The notes beneath the pieces are model-generated. The model saw nothing but the letters and a program-made list of their open reading frames with translations, did not search any database and was not told where the DNA came from. Shown here one piece after another: positions 48,831 to 59,096 of a DNA stretch of 64,000 nt. Numbering within the stretch: position 1 is the stretch's first letter; each line of letters opens with the position of its first letter. Source of the stretch: Hydrogenophilus sp. Its GTDB lineage: Bacteria > Pseudomonadota > Gammaproteobacteria > Burkholderiales > Thiobacillaceae. The position numbers and the translations under genes are program-made. The stretch is from NCBI GenBank assembly GCA_020725265.1, contig DYFK01000010.1, positions 62,001 through 126,000 of the forward strand. The letters run 5' to 3'.

Positions 48831-50990
48831 TCAGTCCTGGTAGAGCACCACCCCGGCCAGGGGGGGCAGGGTGATCACCAGCGATTGCGGATAACCCATC
48901 CAGGCTTGCGGTTCACTCATCAGGCCGGCGCCGTTGCCGAGATTGCCACCGCCGTAGAAGGTCGAGTCGCTGTTGAAGATTTCCCGCCAGAATCCGGCCG
49001 CCGGCGCGCCGATGCGATAGCCATCGCGGGGCACCGGCGTGAAGTTGAGGGCGACGATGACGGCCCGGCCCTGGCGGTCGCGGCGCTGGAACACCAGCAC
49101 GGACTGGTCGGCGTCGTGGCAATCGATCCAGGCGAAGCCCTCGACCTGGAAATCCAGGTCGTGCAACGGCGGCAGGTCACGGTAGAGATGGTTGAGGTCG
49201 CGCAGGCACTTGCGCACGCCCTCGTGCCAGTGGATGTCGAGCAGGGTCCAGTCGAGTCCCCATTGTTCCGACCACTCGCGGCCCTGGCCGAATTCGTTGC
49301 CCATGAAGTTGAGCTTCTTGCCCGGCGAGGTCATCTGGTAGGTCAGCAGCAGGCGCAGGTTGGCGAACTGCTGCCAGGCGTCGCCCGGCATCTTGTCGAG
49401 CAGGGAACCCTTGCCATGCACGACCTCGTCATGCGACAGCGGCAGCACGAAGTTTTCCGAGTAGGCGTAGAGCTGGCCGAAGGTCAGGTTGTTGTGGTGG
49501 TAGCGGCGATAGACCGGATCCTGCTGGATGTAGGCCAGGGTGTCGTTCATCCAGCCCATGTTCCACTTCATGGAGAAGCCCAGGCCGCCCAGGTAGACCG
49601 GCCGCGAGACCATCGGCCAGGCGGTCGATTCCTCGGCGATGGTGAGCGCGCCAGGGAAGCGCTCGTGGACCATGGCGTTCATTTCGCGCAGGAAATCGAT
49701 GGCGTCCAGGTTTTCGCGGCCACCGAACTTGTTGGGCAGCCATTCGCCGTGCTTGCGCGAGTAATCCAGATACAGGATGGAGGCGACCGCATCGACGCGC
49801 AGGCCGTCGAGATGGAATTCCGACAGCCAGTAATGCGCACTCGCCAGCAGGAAGCCTTTCACCTCGGCGCGACCGTAGTTGAAGATGTGCGTGCCCCAGT
49901 CCTGATGCACGCCCAGACGCGGATCCTCGTGCTCGTAGAGGGCGGTGCCGTCGAAGCGCGCGAGCGCCCAGGTATCCATCGGGAAATGGCCGGGTACCCA
50001 GTCGAGCAGGATGCCGATGCCGGCCTGATGGCAGACGTCGACGAAATGGCGGAAGTCGTCGGGTGAACCGAAGCGCGAGGACGGCGCGAAATAGCCGACC
50101 GTCTGGTAACCCCAGGATTCGTCGAGCGGATGCTCGGTGACCGGCATCAGCTCGATGTGGGTGAAGCCCATGTCGGCGACGTAAGGCACCAGCGTTTCCG
50201 CCAGCTCCCGCCAGTTCAGGAAGCGGCCGTCGGGATGCCGGCGCCAGGAGCCGGGATGCAGCTCATACAGGTTCATCGGCGCGTGCAGCCAGTCGTTGCG
50301 CGCGCGCGCGCGCAGCCAGTCGCCGTCGCGCCAGACGTGGTCGCTGGCGGCCGGCACCAGGGCGGCATTGCCCGGACGCACCTCGAACTGGCGCGCGAAC
50401 GGGTCGGCCTTGACCTGGATTTCCCCGCTGGCGCGGTTGCGGATCTCGAACTTGTAGAGGTCGCCGGCATGCAGGCCGGGAACGAACAGTTCCCAGATGC
50501 CGGAGCCGCCGCGCACGCGCATGGCGTGCACGCGGCCGTCCCAGTTGTTGAAATCGCCGATCACGGAAACGCGCTCGGCGTTGGGCGCCCAGACCGCGAA
50601 GCGGACGCCGTCTACGCCGTCGATGTTCATCGGCTGGCTACCCAGGCTGCGCCAGGCTTCCAGCAGCTTGCCTTCGTTGAACAGGTACAACTCCTGATCG
50701 GACAGCAGCGGCCCGAAGGCATACGGATCGACGATCTCGAAGTGTTGACCGCCTTCCTCGATGGCCAGCCGCCAGGGCCGTGCCGGGGCCAGCGCGCCGC
50801 GCCACTCGAACAGGCCGGGCGCCTCGGTGGCGCCCAGCTCGGCGCGGCCATCGGCCAGAATCAGTTCGATCCGGGTTGCGTTGGGGCGGAAGACCCGCAA
50901 TACCCAGCCCTCCGGGGCGGGGTGAAGGCCGAGCAGGTCGAAGGGATCGTGCAGGCGGGCGTCGAGCAGTTTTTGCAGGGAATCGTGCAT
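48831..50990 (-). CDS. glgB: 1,4-alpha-glucan branching enzyme
   Basis: A 719-residue GH13 enzyme that introduces alpha-1,6 branches into glycogen. N-terminal N1/CBM48 region (about 10-210), catalytic barrel (about 240-590) and C-terminal beta domain. Active-site segments: [15 protein letters not shown] (nucleophile Asp), [10 protein letters not shown] (acid Glu) and [12 protein letters not shown] (His-Asp). Length and motifs are standard. It is divergent from glgC across a 167-base region, a compact glycogen synthesis locus; no glgA or glgP is seen nearby. Confidence 0.97.
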   Translation of the reverse strand: MHDSLQKLLDARLHDPFDLLGLHPAPEGWVLRVFRPNATRIELILADGRAELGATEAPGLFEWRGALAPARPWRLAIEEGGQHFEIVDPYAFGPLLSDQELYLFNEGKLLEAWRSLGSQPMNIDGVDGVRFAVWAPNAERVSVIGDFNNWDGRVHAMRVRGGSGIWELFVPGLHAGDLYKFEIRNRASGEIQVKADPFARQFEVRPGNAALVPAASDHVWRDGDWLRARARNDWLHAPMNLYELHPGSWRRHPDGRFLNWRELAETLVPYVADMGFTHIELMPVTEHPLDESWGYQTVGYFAPSSRFGSPDDFRHFVDVCHQAGIGILLDWVPGHFPMDTWALARFDGTALYEHEDPRLGVHQDWGTHIFNYGRAEVKGFLLASAHYWLSEFHLDGLRVDAVASILYLDYSRKHGEWLPNKFGGRENLDAIDFLREMNAMVHERFPGALTIAEESTAWPMVSRPVYLGGLGFSMKWNMGWMNDTLAYIQQDPVYRRYHHNNLTFGQLYAYSENFVLPLSHDEVVHGKGSLLDKMPGDAWQQFANLRLLLTYQMTSPGKKLNFMGNEFGQGREWSEQWGLDWTLLDIHWHEGVRKCLRDLNHLYRDLPPLHDLDFQVEGFAWIDCHDADQSVLVFQRRDRQGRAVIVALNFTPVPRDGYRIGAPAAGFWREIFNSDSTFYGGGNLGNGAGLMSEPQAWMGYPQSLVITLPPLAGVVLYQD

Positions 50991-51111
50991 GGAGGCGTGA
51001 TGAAGGCTGAGCGAATGAAATCAACCCGGAAGGATAACCCCAGTCCATGACGTTGGCTTGTCGATTCGGGGAACCGGCTAGGGGATGGCATTCAGGACAG
51101 ATGTATCGGTT

Positions 51112-51146
51112 ATGATCACGGGTTGATACGACATCGAATGATCACG
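51112..51146 (+). promoter_or_regulatory. Direct repeat and possible -10 box in the glgB-glgC intergenic region
   Basis: ATGATCACG occurs at 51112-51120 and again at 51138-51146, 26 bases apart, each centred on the palindrome TGATCA. TATGAT at 51111-51116 overlaps the first copy and resembles a -10 hexamer for glgC; no good -35 box is evident. The second copy abuts the glgC ribosome site. It could be a regulator site. Confidence 0.35.
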
Positions 51147-51157
51147 AGGAGATAAGC

Positions 51158-52438
51158 GTGCAGAAAGAGTATCCGCGTTTCGTCAGCCTGCTGACCAAAA
51201 ACACGGTGGCCCTGATCCTGGCGGGCGGCCGCGGCAGCCGCCTGAAACAGCTCACCGACTGGCGCGCCAAGCCGGCGGTGCCGTTCGGCGGCAAGTTCCG
51301 CATCATCGATTTTCCGCTGTCCAACTGCATGAATTCCGGCATCCGCCGGATCGGCGTGATCACCCAGTACAAGGCGCACTCGATGATCAAGCACGTCCAG
51401 CGCGGCTGGGGTTTCCTGCGCGGCGAGTTCAACGAGTTCGTCGAGCTGATGCCGGCGCAGCAGCGGGTCGACGAGGATACCTGGTACAAGGGCACCGCCG
51501 ACGCGGTCTACCAGAACCTCGACATCCTGCGCGTCTACAAGCCGGAATACGTGCTGCTGCTGGCCGGCGATCACGTCTACAAGATGGATTACGGCGAGAT
51601 GATCGCCAACCACGTGCGCAACGAGGCGGACATGACCGTCGCCTGCATCGAGGTGCCGTTGTCGGAAGCCAGCGCCTTCGGCGTCATGGATACCGCCAGC
51701 GATGGCCGCGTCGTCCGGTTCACGGAAAAGCCGGCCAATCCGGCGCCGATGCCGGACAAGCCGGACATGGCGCTGTGTTCGATGGGCATCTACGTGTTCA
51801 ACGCCGCCTTCCTGTTCGAACAGCTGGTGCGCGACGCCGACGATCCCAAGTCCGAGCACGATTTCGGCAAGAACATCATTCCGCACCTGATCGAGGCCGG
51901 TTACCGGGTCTACGCGCAGAGCTTCAACGAAAGCTGCGTGCACGGCGAGAACGAGCCACCATACTGGCGCGACGTCGGTACCGTCGACGCCTACTGGGAA
52001 GCCAATCTGGATCTGGCCAACGTCACGCCCGATCTGAACCTGTACGACAAGGACTGGCCGATCTGGACCTACCAGGAGCAATTGCCGCCGGCCAAGTTCG
52101 TGTTCGACGAGGAAAACCGACGCGGCATGGCGGTCGATTCCATGGTTTCCGGCGGCTGCATCATCAGCGGCGCCACGGTCAAGCATTCCGTGCTGTTCTC
52201 CAACGTCCGGGTCAAGGAAGGCTCGGTGCTGGAGGAGGCGGTGGTGCTGCCGGACGTGCGCATCGGCGCCGGCTCGGTGCTCAAGCGCGTGGTCATCGAC
52301 AAGGGTTGCCAGATTCCGCCCGGCACCATGATCGGCGTCGATCGCGCCGAGGACGAAAAACGTTTCCACGTCACCGGTCGGGGCGTCACCCTGGTCACGC
52401 CGGAAATGCTCGGTCAGGCCTTCCACCACTTCCGCTGA
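51158..52438 (+). CDS. glgC: Glucose-1-phosphate adenylyltransferase
   Basis: A 426-residue enzyme producing ADP-glucose for glycogen synthesis. The pyrophosphorylase motif LILAGGRGSRLKQLT, KPAVPFGGKFRIIDFPLSNC, LAGDHVYKMDYG, FTEKPANP and PYWRDVGTVDAYWEANLDL are all present, and a C-terminal left-handed beta-helix domain (about 300-426) follows. The GTG start at 51158 is fixed by GAGGAG seven bases upstream. Allosteric activation by glycolytic intermediates is typical of the family. It diverges from glgB. Confidence 0.97.
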   Translation: MQKEYPRFVSLLTKNTVALILAGGRGSRLKQLTDWRAKPAVPFGGKFRIIDFPLSNCMNSGIRRIGVITQYKAHSMIKHVQRGWGFLRGEFNEFVELMPAQQRVDEDTWYKGTADAVYQNLDILRVYKPEYVLLLAGDHVYKMDYGEMIANHVRNEADMTVACIEVPLSEASAFGVMDTASDGRVVRFTEKPANPAPMPDKPDMALCSMGIYVFNAAFLFEQLVRDADDPKSEHDFGKNIIPHLIEAGYRVYAQSFNESCVHGENEPPYWRDVGTVDAYWEANLDLANVTPDLNLYDKDWPIWTYQEQLPPAKFVFDEENRRGMAVDSMVSGGCIISGATVKHSVLFSNVRVKEGSVLEEAVVLPDVRIGAGSVLKRVVIDKGCQIPPGTMIGVDRAEDEKRFHVTGRGVTLVTPEMLGQAFHHFR

Positions 52439-52527
52439 GAGACTGCCCGGCCGGGCCAGGCTTTCTCTCTCGACCAACCACAGCACGCGACCGGGCCGTC
52501 CGCGGCCCGATCCGAACGACCGATCCC

Positions 52528-53730
52528 ATGCACGCCGACGAACACGATTCCAACCGCGCGGGGTTCTCCACCCGCGCCATCCATCATGCCCATGATCCCT
52601 ACGCCGGCGCGGGCGCCCTGAACCCGCCGCTGTACCTGAGCTCGACCTACACGTTCCCGACGGTCGCCGACGGCAGCGCCCGTTTCGCCGGCGAGCAGCC
52701 GGGGTTCGTGTATTCGCGCGTCGGCAATCCCACCACCGCGTTGCTGGAGGCGCGCCTGGCCAACCTGGAAGGTGGCGAGGCGGCGCTGGTCACCGCCTCC
52801 GGCCAGGGCGCGACCACCTCCCTGCTGTGGACGCTGCTGTCGGCCGGCGACGAGGTCATCGCCGACAAGACCCTGTACGGCTGCACCTTCGCCTTCCTCA
52901 ATCACGGCCTGAGCCGCTTCGGCGTGCGTGTCCGTCACGTCGATCTGTCCGATCCGGACAATCTGACCGCCGCGCTGACGCCGGCCACGCGCGTGGTCCT
53001 GTTCGAGACGCCGGCCAATCCGAACATGCGTCTGGTCGACATCGCCGCGGTCGCCGACATCGCCCGCCGGCATGGCGCCGTGACCGTCGTCGACAACACT
53101 TACTGCACGCCCTACCTGCAACGGCCGATCGAACAGGGCGCGGATTTCGTCCTGCACTCCGCCACCAAGTATCTGGGGGGGCATGGCGATCTGCTCGCCG
53201 GCGCCATCGTCGGTCCCAAGGAGACGCTCGACCAGGTGCGTTTCCACGGGCTCAAGGACATGACCGGCGCGGTGCTGTCGTCGCAGGATGCCTTCCTGGT
53301 GTTGCGTGGTCTCAAGACCCTGGCGCTGCGCATGGATCGGCATTGCGCCAGCGCCCGCGCCGTCGCCGAGTATCTGGCCGGCCATGCCAGGGTCGAGGTC
53401 GTCCATTACCCGGGGCTGGCGGATTTTCCCCAGCACGCGCTGGCCTGTCGGCAGATGGCCCTGCCGGGCGGCATGATCGCGTTCGAACTGAAGGGCGGCA
53501 TCGATGCCGGCCGCCGGTTCATGGATGCGTTGCGGCTGTTCACGCGCGCCGTCAGCCTGGGCGATGCCGAAAGCCTGGCGCAACATCCGGCCAGCATGAC
53601 CCATTCCACCTACACGCCTGAGCAACGCGCCGAGCATCTGATCGGTGAAGGGCTGGTCCGTCTTTCGGTTGGCCTGGAGGACGCCGGTGATCTGCTCGAC
53701 GACCTGCGTCAGGCACTGGCGGCGGCGTGA
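52528..53730 (+). CDS. megL: Methionine gamma-lyase
   Basis: A 400-residue PLP enzyme of the Cys/Met metabolism family. SATKYLGGHGD carries the PLP lysine (Lys214), SRVGNPT and TASGQGATTS bind cofactor, and LYGCTFAF holds Cys119, the residue that distinguishes methionine gamma-lyase from cystathionine lyases. GLVRLSVGLED closes the protein. The expected reaction splits methionine into methanethiol, ammonia and 2-oxobutanoate. ATG 52528 has no strong ribosome site. It follows glgC by 89 bases and appears to be a separate unit; a 7-T run (53740-53746) follows the stop. Confidence 0.9.
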   Translation: MHADEHDSNRAGFSTRAIHHAHDPYAGAGALNPPLYLSSTYTFPTVADGSARFAGEQPGFVYSRVGNPTTALLEARLANLEGGEAALVTASGQGATTSLLWTLLSAGDEVIADKTLYGCTFAFLNHGLSRFGVRVRHVDLSDPDNLTAALTPATRVVLFETPANPNMRLVDIAAVADIARRHGAVTVVDNTYCTPYLQRPIEQGADFVLHSATKYLGGHGDLLAGAIVGPKETLDQVRFHGLKDMTGAVLSSQDAFLVLRGLKTLALRMDRHCASARAVAEYLAGHARVEVVHYPGLADFPQHALACRQMALPGGMIAFELKGGIDAGRRFMDALRLFTRAVSLGDAESLAQHPASMTHSTYTPEQRAEHLIGEGLVRLSVGLEDAGDLLDDLRQALAAA

Positions 53731-53874
53731 GCGCGATACTTTTTTTCGTGCCGGCATAAAGTTCGCGGCCGGCGCGCCGAAAACCAGCGACGCCGACGCC
53801 ATCGTTCGCCAACGGTTACGCGATGTCGGCGCCAGGACCATTTGTCGATGTGCCAATGACTGAAAGGAATGGAG

Positions 53875-54429
53875 ATGATGCATGTCGTCCGGAAATCCAC
53901 GTTGTTGATGCTGTTCGTCGCCGTCGCCGGTTTGCAGATTTCGGCGGCGCGCGCCGATCTGCCGGCCAATATCGCGGCCAAGGTCGAGACCTACAAGAAG
54001 AAGCTGGTCGATTGGGCCGCGCATCCGACCATCGTCAAGGCGGTCAAGGATGCCAACGCAGCAGGCGGTCCGTTGCCGGGCATGAACAACGGCAAGTGGG
54101 ACGCGCTCGCCGACAACGATCCGCAGGTGCTCGGCATCCTGTCCACGCCGGCCAGCAAGCTGGTCATCCAGTGGGAAGGCGACAAGGGCATCAACAAGCT
54201 GTTCGTGCGCGACGAGAAGGGCAACATGGTCGCCGGCAGCTCCAAGAGCCTGCTCTACAACGCCGCGGCGCGACCGCCGGTCAAGGAGGCGATGAAGGGC
54301 AAGCCCTGGAACGCCAACGAGATCAAGCCGGACCCGACCACCCAGATCAAGAGCGTGCATGTTTCCGCGCCGGTCATGGATGGCGGTAAGGTCATCGGTG
54401 TCATTCATACCGCGGTGACCGCCGAATAG
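53875..54429 (+). CDS. Periplasmic PDC/Cache-sensor-like protein
   Basis: A 184-residue exported protein (start ATG 53875, six bases after AAAGGA; ATG 53869 is an alternative). Signal peptide about 1-27 ending ARAD. The remainder reads like a stand-alone PDC/single-Cache sensor domain: KVETYKKKLVDWAAHPTIVKAVKDAN as an N-terminal helix (in two parts here), LVIQWEGDKGINKLFVRDEKGNMV as strand-turn-strand, and SAPVMDGGKVIGVIHTAV as the terminal hairpin. It lacks a membrane anchor and output domain. The MCP gene follows 118 bases later, so it may present a ligand to that receptor; that is inference. Confidence 0.78.
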   Translation: MMHVVRKSTLLMLFVAVAGLQISAARADLPANIAAKVETYKKKLVDWAAHPTIVKAVKDANAAGGPLPGMNNGKWDALADNDPQVLGILSTPASKLVIQWEGDKGINKLFVRDEKGNMVAGSSKSLLYNAAARPPVKEAMKGKPWNANEIKPDPTTQIKSVHVSAPVMDGGKVIGVIHTAVTAE

Positions 54430-54547
54430 AGGCGGGCCTTTCCGCGGACGCCGCCGGCTCCGGGCGCGAATTCGTCGCGACCGGCCGGGCGCCGCCGGCC
54501 ATGCATGATGGCCGGGCCCATCCAGCCATGCTCCCGGGGATAGCGTC

Positions 54548-56179
54548 ATGAACAGCCTCAACCGTTTGCGCGTCGGTCCGAGACTTCTGCTCGGTTTCGG
54601 CGTCGTCATCGCCTTCCTGCTGGTCATCGTGGTCATCGGCGTCAGTCGCATGGCCGCGACCCAGGACAACCTCGACCGCATCGTCAACCAGAACTACGCC
54701 AAGATCACGCTGCTCAACAAGATGCGTGACTCCGTGCGCTATCGCGGCATCGCGCTGCGCGACGTCGTTCTGCAGGAAGACATCGCGTTCATGCGCACCG
54801 AATCCAAGCTCATGAACGAGGCGCGCAAGGCGTACCAGGATGCCGCCGAGGCCTTGAGCACGCTGATTACCAGTGCCGACGAAAAATCCTTGCTGGCCGA
54901 GATCGAGCAGGCCGAGAGCGTGGCGGCCGAAGGCATCGCCGAAGTCATGGATGCATCCCTGTCGGAAGACGCCGAGACCGCGCGCGAAAAGGTGCGGGAC
55001 GTCGTGCGCGGCCAGCAGCGGGCGCTGATCGGCAAGCTGGAGGCCATGCTGTCCAAGCTGGAGCAGGACAGCGCTGCCCTGGCCGAGGATGCGGCGATCG
55101 GTTCCCGCTCGGCGTTGATCCTGATGCTGATCCTGGGGTTTCTGGCCGTGGCCGCCGGTACCTTCATCGCCCTGGCGATCACGCGTGGACTGACCGGGCG
55201 CCTGAACGAGGCGGCCGCGGTCGCGCGGCGCATCACCGAGGGTGATCTGAGCGGACGGGTCGTGGTTTCCGGTAGCGACGAGCTGGCGGGGATGTTGCAG
55301 GCCCTGGACAAGATGAATGGCGCGCTTTCCGAGCTGATCGGTCAGGCAAGCGGTGCCGCGCATCAGGTGACGGCCTCGGCGGATACCCTGTCCGGCACCA
55401 TCGGCGAGGTTTCCAGCCTGGCCGACAGCCAGGCCGGACAGGTCGCCCAGGTCAGCGGCGCCATGCGGGAAATGGGGGTGTCCATCGCCGAAGTCGCCAA
55501 GGACGCGGCCGCGGTTGCCGAATCCGCCAACAAGGCACGCGACGTCGCCCGCCAGGGCAACGAGAAGATGCAGCTCAGCGTCGCCGCCACCGAGCGCATC
55601 GTCAACAGCGTGGCCCGATCCAGTCAGGCCATCGACGAATTGCGCGCTCAGATCGAGCAGATCACGCAGGTGACCCAGGTGATTCGCGACATCGCGGATC
55701 AGACCAACCTGTTGGCGTTGAACGCCGCCATCGAGGCCGCGCGCGCCGGCGAGCAGGGACGTGGTTTCGCCGTGGTCGCCGACGAAGTGCGCAAGCTTGC
55801 CGAGCGCACGGCCGCCAGCACCCTGTCGATCTACGAGACGGTCAACAGCGTCGGCGAGAAAACCGGTCAGGTCGTCAGCGCGATGTCGAAGGTCAGCGCC
55901 GATGTCGGCGAGAACGCCGAGATCAGCCGGGTCACCCGTCAGTTGCTGGAGGAAATCGTGTCGGCGGCCAGCGAGGTCGACCGTCTGATCCGGCATATCG
56001 CCGGCGCCACCACCGAGCAGACCAACGCCAGCCACGGCACGGCGGCGGCGATGGAAAAAATCAGCCAGATCAGCGAGAGCAACAGCGGTCGAATGCACGA
56101 CATCGCCACCGCCGCGGTTGGCCTGACCGCGACCGCCAACACCCTGCAAAGTCTGGTCGATCGTTTCAAGCTGCGCTGA
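54548..56179 (+). CDS. Methyl-accepting chemotaxis protein
   Basis: A 543-residue transmembrane chemoreceptor. TM1 (about 12-32), a periplasmic four-helix bundle ligand domain (33-189), TM2 (190-212), HAMP (213-265) and a long cytosolic coiled coil with the conserved hairpin tip [20 protein letters not shown] followed by [18 protein letters not shown]. No C-terminal CheR/CheB tethering pentapeptide is present (ends DRFKLR). A GGGGA-type ribosome site precedes ATG 54548. The signal sensed is unknown. The preceding small periplasmic protein may be functionally linked. Confidence 0.94.
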   Translation: MNSLNRLRVGPRLLLGFGVVIAFLLVIVVIGVSRMAATQDNLDRIVNQNYAKITLLNKMRDSVRYRGIALRDVVLQEDIAFMRTESKLMNEARKAYQDAAEALSTLITSADEKSLLAEIEQAESVAAEGIAEVMDASLSEDAETAREKVRDVVRGQQRALIGKLEAMLSKLEQDSAALAEDAAIGSRSALILMLILGFLAVAAGTFIALAITRGLTGRLNEAAAVARRITEGDLSGRVVVSGSDELAGMLQALDKMNGALSELIGQASGAAHQVTASADTLSGTIGEVSSLADSQAGQVAQVSGAMREMGVSIAEVAKDAAAVAESANKARDVARQGNEKMQLSVAATERIVNSVARSSQAIDELRAQIEQITQVTQVIRDIADQTNLLALNAAIEAARAGEQGRGFAVVADEVRKLAERTAASTLSIYETVNSVGEKTGQVVSAMSKVSADVGENAEISRVTRQLLEEIVSAASEVDRLIRHIAGATTEQTNASHGTAAAMEKISQISESNSGRMHDIATAAVGLTATANTLQSLVDRFKLR

Positions 56180-56232
56180 GGCCGCAAAATTCCGCGAAAC
56201 GTTGCCCCGCTACGGGCAACGTCGGGAACACG

Positions 56233-58173
56233 TCAGGCGATGGCTTCCAGCGCGGCCTGCTGTTCCAGCCACTCGTTTTCCAGGGTTTCCAGCTCGCGGA
56301 CCAGATCGGCTTGCTCGAACAGGTGGCGCTTGAGCGCTTCCTTGTCGGCGTCGGCGTACAGGGCCGGATCGGCGAGCAGGCTTTCCAGCTCCGCCTTGCG
56401 CGCGTTGCCTCGTTCCATCAGCGTCTCCAGCCGGCGGATGCGCGCCTCGATCGGCTTTTTGAGCGTGCTCAGGCGTTGCCGGGCTTCCGCTTCCTGACGT
56501 TTCTGTTCCTTGCGCGGGCCGCTATCGCGCGGCGCTTCGCCGTCGGCGCCGGCAACCGGGGTCGGCGCCGACGCGCCGCTCGGGCGTGCCAGCTTGGTCT
56601 TGAACAGCCAGTCGCGATAATCGTCGAGGTCGCCGTCGAACGGGTTCAGGCCGCCATCGGCGATGATCATGAATTCGTCGGTGGTCGCGCGCAGCAGGTG
56701 GCGATCGTGCGAAACCAGGATCAGGGTGCCTTCGAACTGGGCCAGCGCCACGGTCAGCGCCTCGCGTGTTTCCAGATCGAGGTGGTTGGTCGGTTCGTCG
56801 AGCAGGAGCAGGTTGGGGCGCCGCCAGACGATCAGCGCCAGTGCCAGGCGGGCTTTTTCGCCGCCGGAAAATGGCGCGATCGCGCTGGTTACCATGTCGC
56901 CCGGGAAGTTGAAGCCACCGAGGAAGTTGCGCAATTCCTGTTCACGCGCGTCCGGGGCGATGGCGGCCAGATGCTGGAGCGGTGACCGTTCCGGACGCAG
57001 CATTTCCAGTTGGTGCTGGGCGAAATAGCCGATCTCCAGTCCCTTGCCGAATTCAGCCTGGCCGGACAGCGGCGCCAGTTCGCCGGCGATGGTCTTGATC
57101 AGGGTCGATTTGCCGGCGCCGTTGACGCCGAGCAGGCCGATGCGCTGGCCGGCCTGCAGGCACAGCTCGATGCCGGCCAGAACGGGTTTGCCGCCATCCG
57201 CGCCGGCATAGCCGGCGGTGACGCCTTCCAGTCGCAGCAACGGGTTCGGTGCCCGCTCCGGCTCGCGGAACTCGAACGAGAACGCCGCCGCCGCGTGAAT
57301 CGGCGCCAGTTCCTCCATTTTCGCCAGCATCTTCATCCGGCTTTGCGCCTGTTTGGCCTTGGTGGCCTTGGCCTTGAAACGGTCGATGAAGGATTGCAGG
57401 TGGGCGCGCTCGCGCGCTTGCTTCTCATAGGCGGCCTGTCCCAGGGCCAGATGGATGGCGCGTTGTTTTTCGAAGCTGGAGTAGTCGCCGGCGTAGCGTT
57501 TGAGTTTGCGTTGATCGAGGTGGGCGATGACGTTGACGATGCCGTCCAGGAAATCACGGTCGTGCGAGATCACGATGAGGGTGCCGGCATAGCGCTTCAG
57601 CCAGTCCTCCAGCCACAGGATGGCATCGAGATCCAGATGGTTGGTGGGCTCGTCGAGCAACAGCAGGTCGGATGGACACATCAACGCCTGGGCCAGGTTC
57701 AGGCGCATGCGCCAGCCGCCGGAGAAGCTCGCCACCGGCTCGTTCATCTGGTCGACGGAAAAGCCGAGGCCGGCGAGCAGGGTTTCGGCGCGCGCGCGCG
57801 CGGTGTAGGCGTCGGCATCGGCCAGGGCGGTATGCAGTTCGCCGGCGCGCAGACCGTCATGCGCGGCTTCGGCATCGGCCAGTTCGGATTCCAGACGACG
57901 CAGGGTGGTGTCGCCATCGATCGCGTAGTCGACGGCGGCGCGCGCCAGCGCCGGGGTTTCCTGGGCAACGTGGGCGATGCGCCAGGTCGCGGGGAAATCG
58001 ATGTCGCCGGCATCGGCGTGCAATTCGCCGCGCAGCAATGCGAACAGACTGGACTTGCCGGAGCCGTTGGCGCCGATCAGGCCGATTTTCTCGCCGGGAT
58101 TGAGGTTGAGGTCGGCGGCGTCCAGCAGAGGCTTGGTGCCGCGCATGAGGGAAAGTGCGCGCAGTCGGATCAT
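56233..58173 (-). CDS. ABC-F family ATPase, YheS-like
   Basis: A 646-residue soluble protein with two ABC cassettes and no membrane domain. First cassette: GANGSGKSS, SFSGGWRMRLNLAQAL, LLLLDEPTNHLDLDA. A linker (about 235-315) rich in Lys and Arg includes the ABC-F interdomain helices (FIDRFKAKATKAKQAQSRMK). Second cassette: GVNGAGKST, PFSGGEKARLALALI, LLLLDEPTNHLDLET. A C-terminal coiled coil (about 560-640) ends the protein. Family members act on ribosomes during stalled or difficult translation. It is divergent from the DUF1631-like gene. Confidence 0.93.
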   Translation of the reverse strand: MIRLRALSLMRGTKPLLDAADLNLNPGEKIGLIGANGSGKSSLFALLRGELHADAGDIDFPATWRIAHVAQETPALARAAVDYAIDGDTTLRRLESELADAEAAHDGLRAGELHTALADADAYTARARAETLLAGLGFSVDQMNEPVASFSGGWRMRLNLAQALMCPSDLLLLDEPTNHLDLDAILWLEDWLKRYAGTLIVISHDRDFLDGIVNVIAHLDQRKLKRYAGDYSSFEKQRAIHLALGQAAYEKQARERAHLQSFIDRFKAKATKAKQAQSRMKMLAKMEELAPIHAAAAFSFEFREPERAPNPLLRLEGVTAGYAGADGGKPVLAGIELCLQAGQRIGLLGVNGAGKSTLIKTIAGELAPLSGQAEFGKGLEIGYFAQHQLEMLRPERSPLQHLAAIAPDAREQELRNFLGGFNFPGDMVTSAIAPFSGGEKARLALALIVWRRPNLLLLDEPTNHLDLETREALTVALAQFEGTLILVSHDRHLLRATTDEFMIIADGGLNPFDGDLDDYRDWLFKTKLARPSGASAPTPVAGADGEAPRDSGPRKEQKRQEAEARQRLSTLKKPIEARIRRLETLMERGNARKAELESLLADPALYADADKEALKRHLFEQADLVRELETLENEWLEQQAALEAIA

Positions 58174-58266
58174 GGCGCGGGATTATCGCCGAAGCGGTGA
58201 CCGATCCGAACCGCTGGCTTCATCGGGATCGGGAATGCGTCGCTATATCGATAGTATTATCCGGAC

Positions 58267-58986
58267 ATGACCGAACAGCGGGCCAATGAACAAGTCGTCT
58301 ACGCGCGCATCCGCGCGGAGATGGCGACGCACCTCCAGACCCACGGCGCGCCGGACGAGATTCATGATTTCCTGACCCGTCATTGGGCGCGCCTGATGAC
58401 CGGCATCTACATGGCCAAGGGCAATCAGGACGCCGACTGGTTCGCCGGCTGGGACACCGTCAATGCCTTGTTGTGGAGCCTGGCGCCCAAGCAGGGACGC
58501 GATGACGCCGAACGTATGTTGCGCATGTTGCCCACCCTGCTCGAACGCCTGCACGAAGGCTGCGCCGCGCTGGCGATTCCGGATGGCGAGCGTGACGCGC
58601 TGTTCGAGCGGCTGGCCATGATGCACGCGGCGGTGGCGCGCGAGGGTCTGCGTTACCAGGCCGGGTTGATGCGGACCATGACCCATCTTTCCTCGGGCGA
58701 CGACGTGGCCGATCGGTCCGCCGATCTGGCCGAACTGACCCCGCCGCCGGCGGAGGTCGTGGATGCCGGCAAGATCAACGGCGGACTGCCCGCGCTCAAG
58801 CCGGGTGACCGGGTCCTCATCGCGCTGCATGGCCGCGATCGGCTGATGGTGCTGAACTGGATCAGCCCGGTCGGCGGCATGTATTTGTTCACCAACGAGC
58901 ACGGCCTGGATGCCTTGACCTTCACGCGCGCGCGTCTGACCGAGCGTTTCCGCACCGGCCAGGCGCGCCTGGCCGAACGTGCCTGA
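58267..58986 (+). CDS. Short DUF1631 (C-terminal part) protein
   Basis: A 239-residue protein matching only the C-terminal region of the much longer DUF1631 family. LMTGIYMAKGNQDADW, LPTLLERLHEGCAAL and FERLAMMHAAVARE form a helical part (1-130); residues about 165-235 form a small beta domain with LKPGDRVLIALHGRDRLMVLNWISP and GMYLFTNEHG, resembling a PilZ-like or SH3-like barrel. The start ATG 58267 has no ribosome site, and a TATTAT -10-like box ends just six bases before it, so the mRNA may be leaderless. Function unknown. Confidence 0.75.
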   Translation: MTEQRANEQVVYARIRAEMATHLQTHGAPDEIHDFLTRHWARLMTGIYMAKGNQDADWFAGWDTVNALLWSLAPKQGRDDAERMLRMLPTLLERLHEGCAALAIPDGERDALFERLAMMHAAVAREGLRYQAGLMRTMTHLSSGDDVADRSADLAELTPPPAEVVDAGKINGGLPALKPGDRVLIALHGRDRLMVLNWISPVGGMYLFTNEHGLDALTFTRARLTERFRTGQARLAERA

Positions 58987-59096
58987 GCAAGCCCGGATCG
59001 TCGGTTGCGGGGCGTTCCCGGCGTCCCGGATAATGGCCCGCGAACCGGGCATGACTTGGCCGGCCCGGAAGCCCGCGACAGCCCAGGAGAGGCAAC

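Noticed and set aside
53740-53746. Run of seven T after the methionine gamma-lyase stop.
   Set aside because: I could not find a convincing stem directly before it, so an intrinsic terminator is not supported.
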